From CAYZWU01 sp964482235 (GTDB taxonomy: Bacteria; Planctomycetota; B15-G4; CAYZWU01), in assembly GCA_964482235.1 (NCBI GenBank), contig CAYZWU010000048.1, positions 1 through 40,727 on the forward strand: 40,727 nucleotides of DNA, given 5' to 3'. The notes beneath the pieces are model-generated. The model was not told the DNA's origin. It was given only the letters and a program-made list of their open reading frames with translations, and did no database searches. The position numbers were made by a program, and so were the translations under genes. The stretch's first letter is position 1; each line of letters starts with the position of its first letter. Positions 16,239 through 26,200 of the stretch are shown here, in pieces.

Positions 16239-17507
16239 TCACCGCTCAGAGAGACTGCTCAAAACCTCGACGCGCTTGGCCACCGTGGGATGCGAATAAT
16301 TGAAGATCACGTAGACCGGATGAGGGTTGAGATTGGCAAGATTCTCCCGGGCGAGGCGGACGAGGGCATCGCACAGCGGCCCGGCCAGACCCATCTCGCT
16401 GGCCGCGTACCGGTCGGCATCGAACTCCCTGATCCGCGAGATCCAGGCGAACAGCGGCCTGAAGAAGAACATGAACGGTCCGTAGGCGAGAGAGGCCAGG
16501 AAGAGACCGGCATAGGGAACGACGGTGTCGAAGCCGAAGGCCGCATAGAGCGGCTCGAAGCGAACGAGCCACGCCGTTGCGGCGAAGAGGGCCAGCGTCA
16601 TGACCTGGCCCTGGACGAATCCCTTCAGGAGGTGCTTCTTCTTCCAGTGGCCGGCTTCATGGGCCAGGACGGCCACGATCTCGTCCTCCTCGTGCCTCTC
16701 GATCAGCGTGTCGAAGAGCACGATCCGCTTCATCCGGCCGAGCCCCGTGAAATAGGCGTTGCTGTGGCGCGACCGCTTCCCCGCATCCATGACGAAGACG
16801 CCGCGGATCGCGATGCCGGCCCGCTCCATCAGCGCCTCCACCTTCTCCTTCAGGCTCCCCTCCTCGAGGGGAGTGAAGCGGTTGAAGAGCGGGGCGATCA
16901 GAATGGGATAGAGCAGGTTCATCACCAAGGAGAAGAGGAAAAGAACGGCCCAGCAGATGATCCACCACCAGTTCCCTGCCTCGTAGAGCAGGAAGAGAAT
17001 CGCTGCCAGCATCCCGCCGCCGATGACCAGGGTCACGGCGAGCTCCTTGGCCATGTCCGTGAGCCAGAGCCTGACCGTGGTCGTGTTGAAGCCGAACCGC
17101 TCCTCGAGCCGGAACGTCTCGTACCACTCGAAGGGCAGGCCGACGATCTTTCCGGCCAGGGAAAGCAGTCCGAAGAAGAGGAGCCCGGCGGCGATTGACC
17201 CGAGGTCCGGCTTCTCGATCTGCCGGGAGAGCCAGGCGAAGCCGCCCGTCGCGATCACGGCCAGGAAAAGGGCTTTCACGAGGAGGAAGGAGAAGAGGCC
17301 GAGGCGCATCAGCGCGCGGGTGTAATCCTCGGAGCGGGCCACCTCATCGGGCTCGACGTGCCCCTCGAACACGGCCGGGACGCGGCCACGCCTCCTCTTG
17401 AGCCAGCTCCAGTTGAGGAGCTCGATCCATAGGTTCAGGAGGCTGTTCCCGACGAGAAGGGTGAGAATCAGCCAGAAGACGATCCGCCCGCATGCTTCCA
17501 CATCCAT
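16239..17507 (-). CDS. Ste24/CAAX-prenyl-protease-like M48 zinc metalloprotease
   Basis: This 422-residue integral membrane protease has several hydrophobic helices (about 8-30, 68-92, 103-125, 158-175, 178-203 and two after the active site). The zinc motif HEAGH is at 283-287, and the later 'EFDADRYA' supplies the third ligand glutamate, as in M48A peptidases. The N-terminal five-helix region matches the CAAX-protease N-terminal family. Bacterial members are thought to act in membrane-protein quality control, since prenylation is absent. Start: GGGAG 7 bases before the ATG at 17507. It lies upstream of birA in the same direction, but the bio promoter is separate. A relic of its own tail follows the stop. 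Confidence 0.9.
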   Translation of the reverse strand: MDVEACGRIVFWLILTLLVGNSLLNLWIELLNWSWLKRRRGRVPAVFEGHVEPDEVARSEDYTRALMRLGLFSFLLVKALFLAVIATGGFAWLSRQIEKPDLGSIAAGLLFFGLLSLAGKIVGLPFEWYETFRLEERFGFNTTTVRLWLTDMAKELAVTLVIGGGMLAAILFLLYEAGNWWWIICWAVLFLFSLVMNLLYPILIAPLFNRFTPLEEGSLKEKVEALMERAGIAIRGVFVMDAGKRSRHSNAYFTGLGRMKRIVLFDTLIERHEEDEIVAVLAHEAGHWKKKHLLKGFVQGQVMTLALFAATAWLVRFEPLYAAFGFDTVVPYAGLFLASLAYGPFMFFFRPLFAWISRIREFDADRYAASEMGLAGPLCDALVRLARENLANLNPHPVYVIFNYSHPTVAKRVEVLSSLSER

Positions 17508-17661
17508 GCCGATTCTCCCTCAGATTATCTCCCACCATCCTGTCGGGTAATGAGATAAAAAAATCGCACAACTTTCATGGAGTTCTTTCAAGCACCATTT
17601 TGCTTTCTATAATATAGCCGTGGGCCGTATCTGACAGAATAGTTTTAAGAAAGAAGAGGCC

Positions 17662-18849
17662 ATGAAGAAAGAAAAGCAAGGATTCAACACGATATCCGTT
17701 CACGCGGGGGCTCATCCCGATCCCCTCTTCGGCGCCCTTTCCACGCCGATCTATCAGACGTCGACCTTTGCCTTCGAGAATGCCGACCAGGGAGCCGCCC
17801 GCTTTGCCGGCGAGGAGAAGGGGTACATCTACACCCGGATGGGGAACCCCACGACCGGAGCCCTCGAGGAAGCCGTGGCCGAGATGGAAGGCGGTTTTGC
17901 CGGCCTTGCCACGGGCTCGGGCATGGCTGCCATCGTCAATGTCTTCTTCACCTACCTCGGGGCAGGGGCTCACATCGTGGGCACCGACGCGGTCTACGGC
18001 CCGTCGCGAGTCGTCGTGGAGAAGCACTTCAGCCGGTTCGGCGTGACGGCCGACTTCGTGGATACATCCAACCTCGACGCCGTGAAGGCGGCGATCCGCC
18101 CGGAGACGAAGATCCTCTACATCGAAACGCCGGCCAATCCGACGATCCGGCTCTCCGACATCGCCGGCTGCGCAGCCCTGGCCAGGGAGCACGGTCTCCT
18201 TCTCGTGGTGGACAACACCTTTGCCACGCCCGTTCTCCAGCGGCCGATCGAGCACGGCGCCGACATCGTGATTCACAGCATGACGAAGTTCCTGAACGGT
18301 CATGCCGACGTCGTGGCCGGGATGATCGTCACCTCGACCGAGGAGCAGACGAAGACGCTGCGCACGGCGCTCAACCACCACGGCGGCTGCATCGATCCGC
18401 ACCAGGCCTGGCTCGTCCACCGCGGTCTCAAGACACTCGGGCTCCGCGTCTCCAAGGCCCAGGAGAACGCCATGGCCGTGTCCGAGCTCCTTCACTCCCA
18501 TCCCGCCGTCGAGTGGGTGCGCTACCCCGGGTCGAGCGATCACCCGCAGCGCGACCTCGTCTCGCGCCAGATGGATGGCCCGGGCGCACTCCTCTGCTTC
18601 GGTGTGAAGGGAGGGCTCAAGGGAGGCCGCGTCGTGATGGACCGGGTTCGCCTGGCCACCCTGGCCGTGTCGCTCGGCGGGATCGAGACGCTGATCCAGC
18701 ATCCCGCCACGATGACCCATGCCGGCATGACCAGCGAGGCGCGCGAGAAGGCCGGCATCAGCGACAACCTGATCCGCCTTTCCGTGGGCTGCGAGGATTT
18801 CGACGACCTTGCGGACGACATCAAGAGCGCCCTGGACGCGATCTCCTGA
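17662..18849 (+). CDS. PLP-dependent trans-sulfuration enzyme, probably methionine gamma-lyase
   Basis: The 395-residue Cys/Met-metabolism PLP enzyme has the cofactor lysine K209 in 'IHSMTKFLNGH', Y58 and R60 of 'YTRMGNPT', 'GSGMAA' (86-91) and 'VDNTFATP' (183-190). The long C-terminal match ('SLGGIETLIQHPATMTHAGM', 'LIRLSVGCED') is closest, as I recall it, to methionine gamma-lyase, which splits methionine to methanethiol, ammonia and 2-oxobutyrate. The active-site cysteine typical of many such lyases (after YG) is replaced here by P114. Cystathionine gamma-lyase or O-acetylhomoserine sulfhydrylase activity is therefore also possible. A -10-like TATAAT lies at 17608-17613. No other sulfur-metabolism gene is adjacent. 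Confidence 0.83.
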   Translation: MKKEKQGFNTISVHAGAHPDPLFGALSTPIYQTSTFAFENADQGAARFAGEEKGYIYTRMGNPTTGALEEAVAEMEGGFAGLATGSGMAAIVNVFFTYLGAGAHIVGTDAVYGPSRVVVEKHFSRFGVTADFVDTSNLDAVKAAIRPETKILYIETPANPTIRLSDIAGCAALAREHGLLLVVDNTFATPVLQRPIEHGADIVIHSMTKFLNGHADVVAGMIVTSTEEQTKTLRTALNHHGGCIDPHQAWLVHRGLKTLGLRVSKAQENAMAVSELLHSHPAVEWVRYPGSSDHPQRDLVSRQMDGPGALLCFGVKGGLKGGRVVMDRVRLATLAVSLGGIETLIQHPATMTHAGMTSEAREKAGISDNLIRLSVGCEDFDDLADDIKSALDAIS

Positions 18850-18872
18850 GAGAGACGGGAACGGGCTGCCGG

Positions 18873-18901
18873 CCCGCACGTTTCATGCGTTCAGGTGCGG
18901 G
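18873..18901. terminator. Stem-loop between convergent genes
   Basis: CCCGCAC (18873-18879) pairs perfectly with GTGCGGG (18895-18901) around a 15-base loop, and GGGC and GCCC outside it can extend the stem. It fills the 67-base gap between the lyase and the glycosyltransferase, which converge. There is no clear T-tract, so its role as terminator is likely but not certain. Confidence 0.45.
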
Positions 18902-18916
18902 ACTGCCCGGTGCTGA

Positions 18917-20239
18917 TCAGAACTTGCCGCCTGCCGTGGTCACGGCCGGGTCGGGCCATTCCCATTCATGAGGCTCCGCCCTGCCGGCTGCAACGAGGCA
19001 CGCCTCGTAAAGCCGGCGGCCCGAATGCCTCCAGGTGTACTTCTCCTCCAGCGTCCGGCGGGCGGCGCGGCCCACGCTGTCGCGGAGCTCCTTCGACTTC
19101 ACGAGCCGGTCGACGGCCCGCAGCATGTCCGTCGCGTCCTCGGGCTCGAAGAGGACCCCGTTCTCCCCGTCCCTGATGATCTCGGCCATCTGACCGAGGC
19201 GGGCCGCCACGACGGCCCTTCCCGCGGCCATGCTCTCGAACAGCTTGATCGGTGAGAAGTGGAACAGGGCGCTCGCCCCGAGATAGGGCAGGATCACGAT
19301 ATCGAGAGCGGACATGTAGAGAGGCATCTCCTGGAAGGGCACCGTACCGGTGGAGACGATCCTGTCGCTCATCGCGCCATTCGTCTCCGCGTTGATCGCG
19401 TCCACCATCTGCCCGAGCTTGCCCATCATCAGGAGGGCTATGTCCGGGTTTTCCCTCATGACGGGGATCAGCTCCTTCACGGCGTCGCCGATGCCGTACC
19501 AGAGCCGGGCATCGCCGGCGAATCCGATCACCACCTTGTCCTCGAGACCGAACTTCCGCCTGATCGCCTGCCGATCCTCCTCAGGGTAGGGTTTGAAGAA
19601 TTCGGGATCAGCGCCGTTGTGCGATGGAATCAGCTGCGGATGGGTGATTCCGTATTTCATGTAGATGTCGTCCAGCACCCGGGAGATCGAGGTGACGAAT
19701 TTCGCCTTTTTCAGGTGTCTGTAGAAATAGGGCTTGAACCAGGTCAAGGGGATCCCGTGGTAGACCTCCACCTCCTCCAGCGGACCGTCGCCCTCGATGA
19801 TGAGAGGGACCCTGGTCAGGAACGAGGCCAGGGACGGCGACGGGCTGTCGTGGCGGGCCACCACCACATCGGGGCGGAACGAGCGGATCAGACGGAACTC
19901 GCTCGGAACGAGCTGCAGGCGCGTGGCGTACCGGAGAAACATCACCACCGATCCGAATTTGGTCAGCAGCTTGCTGTGGCTCGAGTGCATCTTCTTGCTC
20001 GGATCGAGCTCAGGCGCCACGGCGGTTTTCCTGTACCGCACCGCGAGCTGCTTCGGCGCCGTCCGCTCGACATGCTCCTTGAACGCGGGAGCGGGCGAGA
20101 GGATCTTGCTGTTGAACTGGAGCAGGACTTCGGCTCCCTCCTCGGCCATGGCGCGAGCCAGCTCGTACGAGCGGAGCATCACACCCATTTCCCGCTCTTC
20201 ATAATTGAAATACAGGATTTTCAACGGCTTAGAGTCCAT
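18917..20239 (-). CDS. Family 4 glycosyltransferase (GT-B fold)
   Basis: The 440-residue protein has the two Rossmann halves of GT-B enzymes. The N-terminal acceptor half opens with 'KILYFNYEEREMGVMLRSYE'. The C-terminal donor half includes 'VIGFAGDARLWYGIGDAV', 'LMMGKLG', and the nucleotide-sugar motif region 'FHFSPIKLFESMAAGRAVVA' with the E-x7-type glutamate, then 'ENGVLFEPED'. It probably transfers a sugar from a nucleotide donor onto a surface glycan in the cytoplasm. The start at 20239 has GGGGAG 7 bases upstream. It is the last gene of a minus-strand set with an MBOAT acyltransferase and an SGNH hydrolase, which suggests exopolysaccharide or cell-wall glycan assembly. The exact sugar is not predictable. 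Confidence 0.88.
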   Translation of the reverse strand: MDSKPLKILYFNYEEREMGVMLRSYELARAMAEEGAEVLLQFNSKILSPAPAFKEHVERTAPKQLAVRYRKTAVAPELDPSKKMHSSHSKLLTKFGSVVMFLRYATRLQLVPSEFRLIRSFRPDVVVARHDSPSPSLASFLTRVPLIIEGDGPLEEVEVYHGIPLTWFKPYFYRHLKKAKFVTSISRVLDDIYMKYGITHPQLIPSHNGADPEFFKPYPEEDRQAIRRKFGLEDKVVIGFAGDARLWYGIGDAVKELIPVMRENPDIALLMMGKLGQMVDAINAETNGAMSDRIVSTGTVPFQEMPLYMSALDIVILPYLGASALFHFSPIKLFESMAAGRAVVAARLGQMAEIIRDGENGVLFEPEDATDMLRAVDRLVKSKELRDSVGRAARRTLEEKYTWRHSGRRLYEACLVAAGRAEPHEWEWPDPAVTTAGGKF

Positions 20240-20309
20240 CTTCAGTCTCCCCTTTTCATCGCCCCTTCCCGGCGCCGAGCACCAGCTCGAGCCGGATCCA
20301 CGGGATCCG

Positions 20310-21569
20310 TCACGTTCCCTCTCGATTGACGAATCCCTCGGTCAACAGATAGCTGCTGATTACATCGGCAAAAATGCCGTGCGCTCTCCAGTTCGGATGC
20401 TCGTCTCCCGGATAAATAATCAGATCCACTCTCCTGGAATCCGGGGAAAAGGCGTCGATGCTGTCGCAGAACGGGACTCCGTGCCGCTCGCAGAGCGCCT
20501 CGAGCCTGTCCCGATCCTCCCTCTCCTGCCTGATCAGGCTGTCGTACAGGGCCGAGAGAAAGGAGTTCTCGTGGAAGAACATCCGGCGCAGGGCCACGAT
20601 CCCCACATCCACATCGTGATCGCGGGAGATGGCGGCGAGCCTCTCGAGGCAGTGATCCATCATGCCCTCCCCCAAGGCCGGACGCTCGCCGGGCGAGGCG
20701 GTCCGGCGGTCCCGGATGTCCTCGTTGCGCACAGAGTCGGGCAGGAGATTGGCCACGAAGCTGTAGCGCCTCACGGGCGAAAGCTTCCGCGACGCCTCGA
20801 AGTTCCGCTCGAGGATCTCCCGCCACGGTATCTCCTCGTCGGTCATCGGTGTCTTCACCCTGTTGGTGATGGTGGCCAGAAGGACGAGGTCCGGCTTGTA
20901 CCTCAGGCCGTCCACCTCGATCCGGCGCACCATCTGGAGCGGATCGGTTCCGCCGATGCCGAGGTTGTAGACCTCGACGCGTACCTGATCCTGCCGCGCG
21001 TTCAGGATCTGCTCGATCCGCCTGGTGTAGACCTGCTCGACGGCCACGCCCGATCCCATGGTTACCGAATCGCCCACCACGACGATCCGATAGACGCCGT
21101 CCGGCTTCTCCACGCTGAACTCCCGGTCCCTGTAGCCGTCCCCGTTGATCCGAACGGGATAGCCCTTCATGTATCCGCGAAAGTTCGGCGTCAGGTCGTA
21201 GCCGAGCACCGGGTCGCGGCTCTCCTTGATCAGGCCGGGGACATAGACGAGGTTTGCCGGATTGAACCGGGCGAAGTCGAACATGGCCTGAGGACAGAAG
21301 TAACGGAGACGAAAAACGATCTCGCCCCCGAAGAGGAGAAGGGGCACGCCGAGTGCGAGAAGGAGAAAGACCTTCCAGAAGCGGCGCAGGAAGGGAAAGG
21401 CCAGGAAAAGGACGGCTGCGCCCAGGGGCCAGCCGAGAAGCCCGGCCAGGGTGTCGGATTTCAGGATGACGTAGAGAGTCGCGCCGACGTAGACGGCGGC
21501 GCAGGCATAGAACACGAACCAGGCCCGATATGCCTTCCAGACGCTGCCGATCATCCTGTTCTCGAACAC
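20310..21569 (-). CDS. Membrane-anchored SGNH/GDSL-type hydrolase
   Basis: In this 419-residue protein, hydrophobic helices at about 17-37, 42-60 and 66-83 precede an extracytoplasmic domain. The catalytic block I is GDS (166-168, nucleophile S168) in 'VVVGDSVTMGSG'. The C-terminal 'DEHPNWRAH' (389-397) gives the Asp and His of the triad. Such AlgJ/AlgX-like proteins commonly act beside an MBOAT protein to move acyl groups onto polysaccharide or to remove them. The GTG start at 21569 is favoured by GAGGG 6 bases upstream. It lies 41 bases after the MBOAT gene and is probably co-transcribed with it. Whether it is an esterase or a transferase cannot be told from sequence. Confidence 0.85.
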   Translation of the reverse strand: MFENRMIGSVWKAYRAWFVFYACAAVYVGATLYVILKSDTLAGLLGWPLGAAVLFLAFPFLRRFWKVFLLLALGVPLLLFGGEIVFRLRYFCPQAMFDFARFNPANLVYVPGLIKESRDPVLGYDLTPNFRGYMKGYPVRINGDGYRDREFSVEKPDGVYRIVVVGDSVTMGSGVAVEQVYTRRIEQILNARQDQVRVEVYNLGIGGTDPLQMVRRIEVDGLRYKPDLVLLATITNRVKTPMTDEEIPWREILERNFEASRKLSPVRRYSFVANLLPDSVRNEDIRDRRTASPGERPALGEGMMDHCLERLAAISRDHDVDVGIVALRRMFFHENSFLSALYDSLIRQEREDRDRLEALCERHGVPFCDSIDAFSPDSRRVDLIIYPGDEHPNWRAHGIFADVISSYLLTEGFVNREGT

Positions 21570-21610
21570 GCTTTTCCCTCGAACGAATCTTGTTCCCTAT
21601 TTTCGGGTCA

Positions 21611-23050
21611 TCAGAACTGGAAGTAGACGAACTCCTTGCCTCCCTCCAGTCCGGACTGATAGAGAATCCAGTAAATGAAACAGTTGAAACCGAGCATCAT
21701 CCCCCACAGCACCTGCCAGTGGGCCTTGAAGCGGAGGGGAAGAAGCAGGTCATCCTTGACGTACATGCAGGTCTCGATGAACAGCAGCATGCAGACGAGA
21801 AGCAGGAACCTTCCCAGCATGGTCACTCCTTCCGGCGTGATGGCCATGTGGAAGAAGATGCCCGAGACGAAGTCGCTGATCTGCGACCAGCTCTCGACGC
21901 GGAAGATGAGGAAGCACCAGAGCATGAAATGGAAGAAGAAGAGGATGGCGGCGATCTTGCCCACTGGACCGAAAAGGTATCGTTTATCCCCTCGCTCCGA
22001 TTCCTTGCCGTAGATCATCCTGTACCCCATCAGGATCAGGCCGAGCATGACGCCCCAGAATGCCATGGTCCACTTGGCACCGTGCCAGAGCCCCCCGAGC
22101 AGCATGGTCATGAATATATTGCGGTAGGCCTTCACCGTGCCGCACCGGCTCCCCCCCATGGAGAAGTAGAGATAATCGCGCAGCCACGACGAGAGGCTGA
22201 TGTTCCACCGGCTCCAGAATTCCGCCGGATTCGTGGAAAAGTAGGGCAACTTGAAGTTCATCATCAGGTTGAAACCCATCAGCTTGCCCAGGCCGCGGGC
22301 GATGTCCGAGTATCCGGAAAAGTCGCAGTAGATCTGGAAGGCGAAGGCATAGACAGCGACGAGCATCTCCAGCCCGCCGTACTCGGTGTGGTTGCAGAAG
22401 ACGGTGTTGACGATGCAGGCGCAGTTGTCGGCCACGAAGACCTTCTTGAAGAAACCCCAGAGGATCAGGTAGACGCCCTCCTTGAACTGTCCGGGCGTGA
22501 GGGTCCGCGGCTTCTGGATCTGGGGCAGCAGGCGGGACGCCCGCTCGATCGGGCCGGCCACGAGCTGCGGAAAGAAAGAGACGAAAAGGGCGAAATCGAG
22601 AAAGCGGCGCGACGGTTCGAGCTTTCCCCTGTAGATGTCGATGGTGTAGCTGAGCGTCTGGAAGGTGTAGAAGGAGATTCCCACGGGGAGGATGATGTTG
22701 AGGTGAAGCATCCCGGTCTCGAAACCGAGCGACTCGATCCCCGCCTCCAGACTGCTCACGAAGAAGTCGTAATACTTGAAGTAGCCGAGCATCCCCAGGT
22801 TCGAGAGGAGGCTGACCGTCAGCAGCCGCTTCCTGCGCCTCGTGTCCTCGGCCTCGGCCATGCGAAGACCGCAGAAGTAGTCGACCACCGTGGAAGCAAG
22901 GATCAACGAGAGAAAGCGCCAATCCCACCAGCCGTAGAAGACATAGCTGGCAACGAGGAGAAGGATGTTCTGCCAGCGGTGGCGCAGCAAAAGATAGGAG
23001 ACATAGATGATCGCGAAAAAGATCAAAAATGTCACCGAATTGAACAGCAT
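21611..23050 (-). CDS. MBOAT-family O-acyltransferase (AlgI-like)
   Basis: The 479-residue polytopic membrane protein has about ten hydrophobic helices. Family landmarks are 'LPVGISFYTFQTLSY' (121-135), 'PQLVAGPIER' (161-170), 'FCDFSGYSDIARG'-type residues at 241-253, 'FWSRWNISLSSWLRDYLY' (278-295) and the essential histidine H323 in 'GGLWHGAKW'. AlgI-type proteins pass acyl groups across the membrane for acetylation of exported polysaccharide. I chose the ATG at 23050 (GAAGGGG about 6 bases upstream) over a TTG seven codons earlier. It is the first gene of the cluster, divergent from the large secreted protein at 23235. Confidence 0.93.
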   Translation of the reverse strand: MLFNSVTFLIFFAIIYVSYLLLRHRWQNILLLVASYVFYGWWDWRFLSLILASTVVDYFCGLRMAEAEDTRRRKRLLTVSLLSNLGMLGYFKYYDFFVSSLEAGIESLGFETGMLHLNIILPVGISFYTFQTLSYTIDIYRGKLEPSRRFLDFALFVSFFPQLVAGPIERASRLLPQIQKPRTLTPGQFKEGVYLILWGFFKKVFVADNCACIVNTVFCNHTEYGGLEMLVAVYAFAFQIYCDFSGYSDIARGLGKLMGFNLMMNFKLPYFSTNPAEFWSRWNISLSSWLRDYLYFSMGGSRCGTVKAYRNIFMTMLLGGLWHGAKWTMAFWGVMLGLILMGYRMIYGKESERGDKRYLFGPVGKIAAILFFFHFMLWCFLIFRVESWSQISDFVSGIFFHMAITPEGVTMLGRFLLLVCMLLFIETCMYVKDDLLLPLRFKAHWQVLWGMMLGFNCFIYWILYQSGLEGGKEFVYFQF

Positions 23051-23234
23051 TGGAGCCCCTTCTGGAACCAATCGACCCTTTCATCCCCACCTATCGAGAA
23101 AGGACGATGTCAAATATAAGGCTAAAATTATAATCTTAGCTCGGAACCAAGTTTACGACGGGGTTGCCGAACGGCGAACCTTTGGATAAAACAGGGGGAA
23201 CGCCCGGTCGTTCATGGAGGAAAGCAGAGAGAAG

Positions 23235-26200
23235 ATGACAGCCAGATTTCGCGCCCTTCACCTCGTCCTGTTGTTCGTGCTGCTGACTTGCCCTTTCACG
23301 CACCCCTCGCAGTCGGAAAAAAGGGCTGACGACGGCCTTGCCGTCGAGGAGCTCGTGGGGCATGCAGTGGCCGAGATGCTCCTTCTCGCAGAGGAGCTGA
23401 TCGAGCAGGGCTACCCCGAGGCGGCGCAGCGGGCCATCGAGATCTGTCTCGACCTGGACAAGGAGACGCCCGGAGCCGGCGGCCTCAAGGAGAAGATCGT
23501 TGCCCGGAACCGGAGCCGCCCGGCGATCGCCCCCTGGAGAGGCAGCGAGGCATTCACCCATAACCTCTATGACGGAAAAAGCTTGCGTGGATGGAAGAAA
23601 AGCCGGGGCAAGTGGAATGCCACATCGCTCGGCATCCTCTGCGACTCGGGCCGCTCAACGGCGACCATCGCTCCGCAGAAAGCGCCGAAGGAGTGCGCCG
23701 GATTCTCCCTCGGTCTCGCGTTCAAGATCGATCCGGAAAGCGAGATCGACGTGGTCTGCGGCCGCTCGGGCCGCGACAAGGTGGGGATCCGCCTCGCGAA
23801 GTCGGGGGCTGCGCTCTTCAACTTCAAGACCTCGGCTCGGAAGGGCTCCCCATCGAAGCGCGGCTTCCAGCCGAACAGGGTGATCCACCTCTTCATCGTC
23901 GTCGACGGCGGCAGGATCTCCGTGACGGATAGCAGAAGGGAGGTCGCGGCCGGCACGTTCGACGACTTCATTGCCGGGGGGATCGAGTTCCATGCCCGCG
24001 GCAACATCTGCCTCGACAAGATCCTGTTCACCCCGTCGCAGTACGACATCTGCATGGAGCAGGGGCTCGGTGCATTGAAGAAAGGTGATGAGGCCGAAGC
24101 CGCGTCCCATCTCATCAGGGCCAGGGCCGCACTGCCCGGCGCTGCCCTTCCGGCCGGCTACCTGGCCGGGATCATGAACGAGCTCGGCCACGGCGACGAG
24201 GCGGCCCGGCTGGCGGCCGACTTTCTCAGGCTGTCGGAGGGCAACCGCTCGCACGACTCGCAGGTCCGCCGGCTCGCCCGCACGGCGGAGAGGATCGCTG
24301 CCGAGGCAGGCGAATCGATTTGCCGCGTGGAAGCGGGCGCCGCGGCCTGGGCGAAGAGGATCGCCCTGAAGGGCGAGCAGGCCCTGGTGGCCGGGGAGAT
24401 CCACGCCGCCGCCGCGGCGGAAAAGGCGCTGCTCGTCCTGGAGAGCCGGGGCGAGGTGAAGGAGGACTTCCGCTGCCGGCTCTTTCTCGTCCATCATGGA
24501 GGCGAGGAATACCTGAAGCTCTTCAACGGAACCGATCTCACCGGCTGGAAGATGGAGGCGGGAGAGTGGACCGTGGAGGAGGGACGGATCCGCGCGGAAA
24601 CGGGCCCGGGCAAGAAGAGCCTCCTCTCGGAGCGGCTCTTCCCCTTCGACAGGTACATGGTGAAGACCCGCCAGAGGGGATCGGGCTCCTACATCGACCA
24701 GGGGATCAATTTCTTCGTGGGGAAGGAGGTCTACTCGCTGAGGCTCTACCGCTTCATGAAGAAGAGGGAGATCACCGTGAGCCGCGGCGGCAACTCGGTC
24801 TACTACTACCCCGTGCCGGAGGATGCCCTCACATCGACGCAGTGGCACGACCTGGACTGCCTGGTCCACATGAACCGCCTCACGGTGATCCTCGACGGGA
24901 AGCCGCTGTTCACCAAGATCCTGCCGGCTCCGCCCATGCCGAAGATCGGCCTCTTCGCCACGGATGGGCGGCGCTGCACCTTCGGCGACATCCTCTACAG
25001 GCCGGTCGGGATCGCTGGCGAGTACGAGGGCCTTCTCGGCAGCATGGATGTGCCTCTCGGCGAGGTGATCGAGTGCGAGACCCTGAAGGAGGGGGAAATC
25101 ACCCTGCGGGGCAAGGTCCGCGAGCAGCCCTTCGCCTACAGCGGCTCCTCCCTGGCCGACGCGCTCGACAGGAACAGCAAGGAGGGCATCGGATTCCGCT
25201 TCAAGACCGTGGCCCTGCAGGACGCCGTGCTGAGCCTACGCTATGCCGCGATCCCGGGCCGGCGCGAGGCTGCCGCATCGGAGGAGGACACCAGGCTGTC
25301 CGTCCTTCTCGACGGGCGCGAGCTGGAGAAGCCTCTTCTTCTGCCCTTCACCCCCAGCATCAACGACTTCGCCTATGCGTCGATTCCCGTGGGCGATCTC
25401 GCCTGGGGCCGGCACGATGTTCGCCTGAAGTGCCGGGCCGCGACGGGCCGCAACGTCCTCGACAGGATCGTGATTTCCGATCCGGGCAGCGTCCCGGAGG
25501 AGGAGACCAAGATCTATGACACGCCGCTGGCGCCGCATTTCAAGATCCGCCTCTCTCCAGGAGTCCAGCTGCCCGAGAACGCGGAGGAGATCTTCACCCT
25601 GCTCGAGACGCTCCGCAAGTACATGGTGGACCACTACGGCTTCGAGCCGGCCGATCCGCTCTACTACAACCTGATCTCCAGGGAGTGCTGGGGAGATCCC
25701 CACAAGGGGGGATACGCCACGGGCGACAACCTCTACGTGCCCGAGGAGACCACGGCGAGGGGGCTTTCCACCATCATGCACGAGATGTCGCACAATTTCG
25801 ACGTCGGCCAGGGTTTCAACCCGCCCTGGTTCGGCGAGGGCAAGAGCTTTCCGATCTTCCTCAAGTTCTCGAAGGAGACGGGGATCCGGTATCGCCACTT
25901 TCAGCGCCCCCTGTCCCGGCAGACGCCAATGGCCGGGGAGGATGCCTTCGAGGGGCTCGAGGTGCAGGGAGAGAACCTTCTCCAGTACTGGGGCACCTCG
26001 AAGTTCCCCTACTGGGGGAAACTGCCCGACGGGCGCAACCTGACCTCGCTCGGGTACCGGGCCTCCAACTGGTTCTGCCGCAAGCTCTCCGAGCACCTGG
26101 GCGAGTGGTGGCTGCGGGATTACTTCATCCTGCTCCGGAAGGAGATCGAGGAGAAGACCTACTTCATGCCCCGGGATCGTGTGGAGGCGAACAGTGTCAT

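Noticed and set aside
16075..16242. A longer birA start at 16242
   Set aside because: It would translate through the promoter, the BirA operator and the protease-gene relic, and overlap the protease stop. The GTG at 16074 has a ribosome site and starts at the winged helix.
21530..23119. Plus-strand frame of over 500 codons across the MBOAT gene
   Set aside because: It is composed of Glu, Asp, His and Gln-rich sequence, the complement of membrane-helix codons. The MBOAT reading has all family motifs.
23101..23140. GCTAA/TTAGC dyad with a TATAAT in the gap between the MBOAT gene and the large secreted-protein gene
   Set aside because: The arms are only 5 bases and no -35 box fits on either strand, so neither an operator nor a promoter can be claimed.
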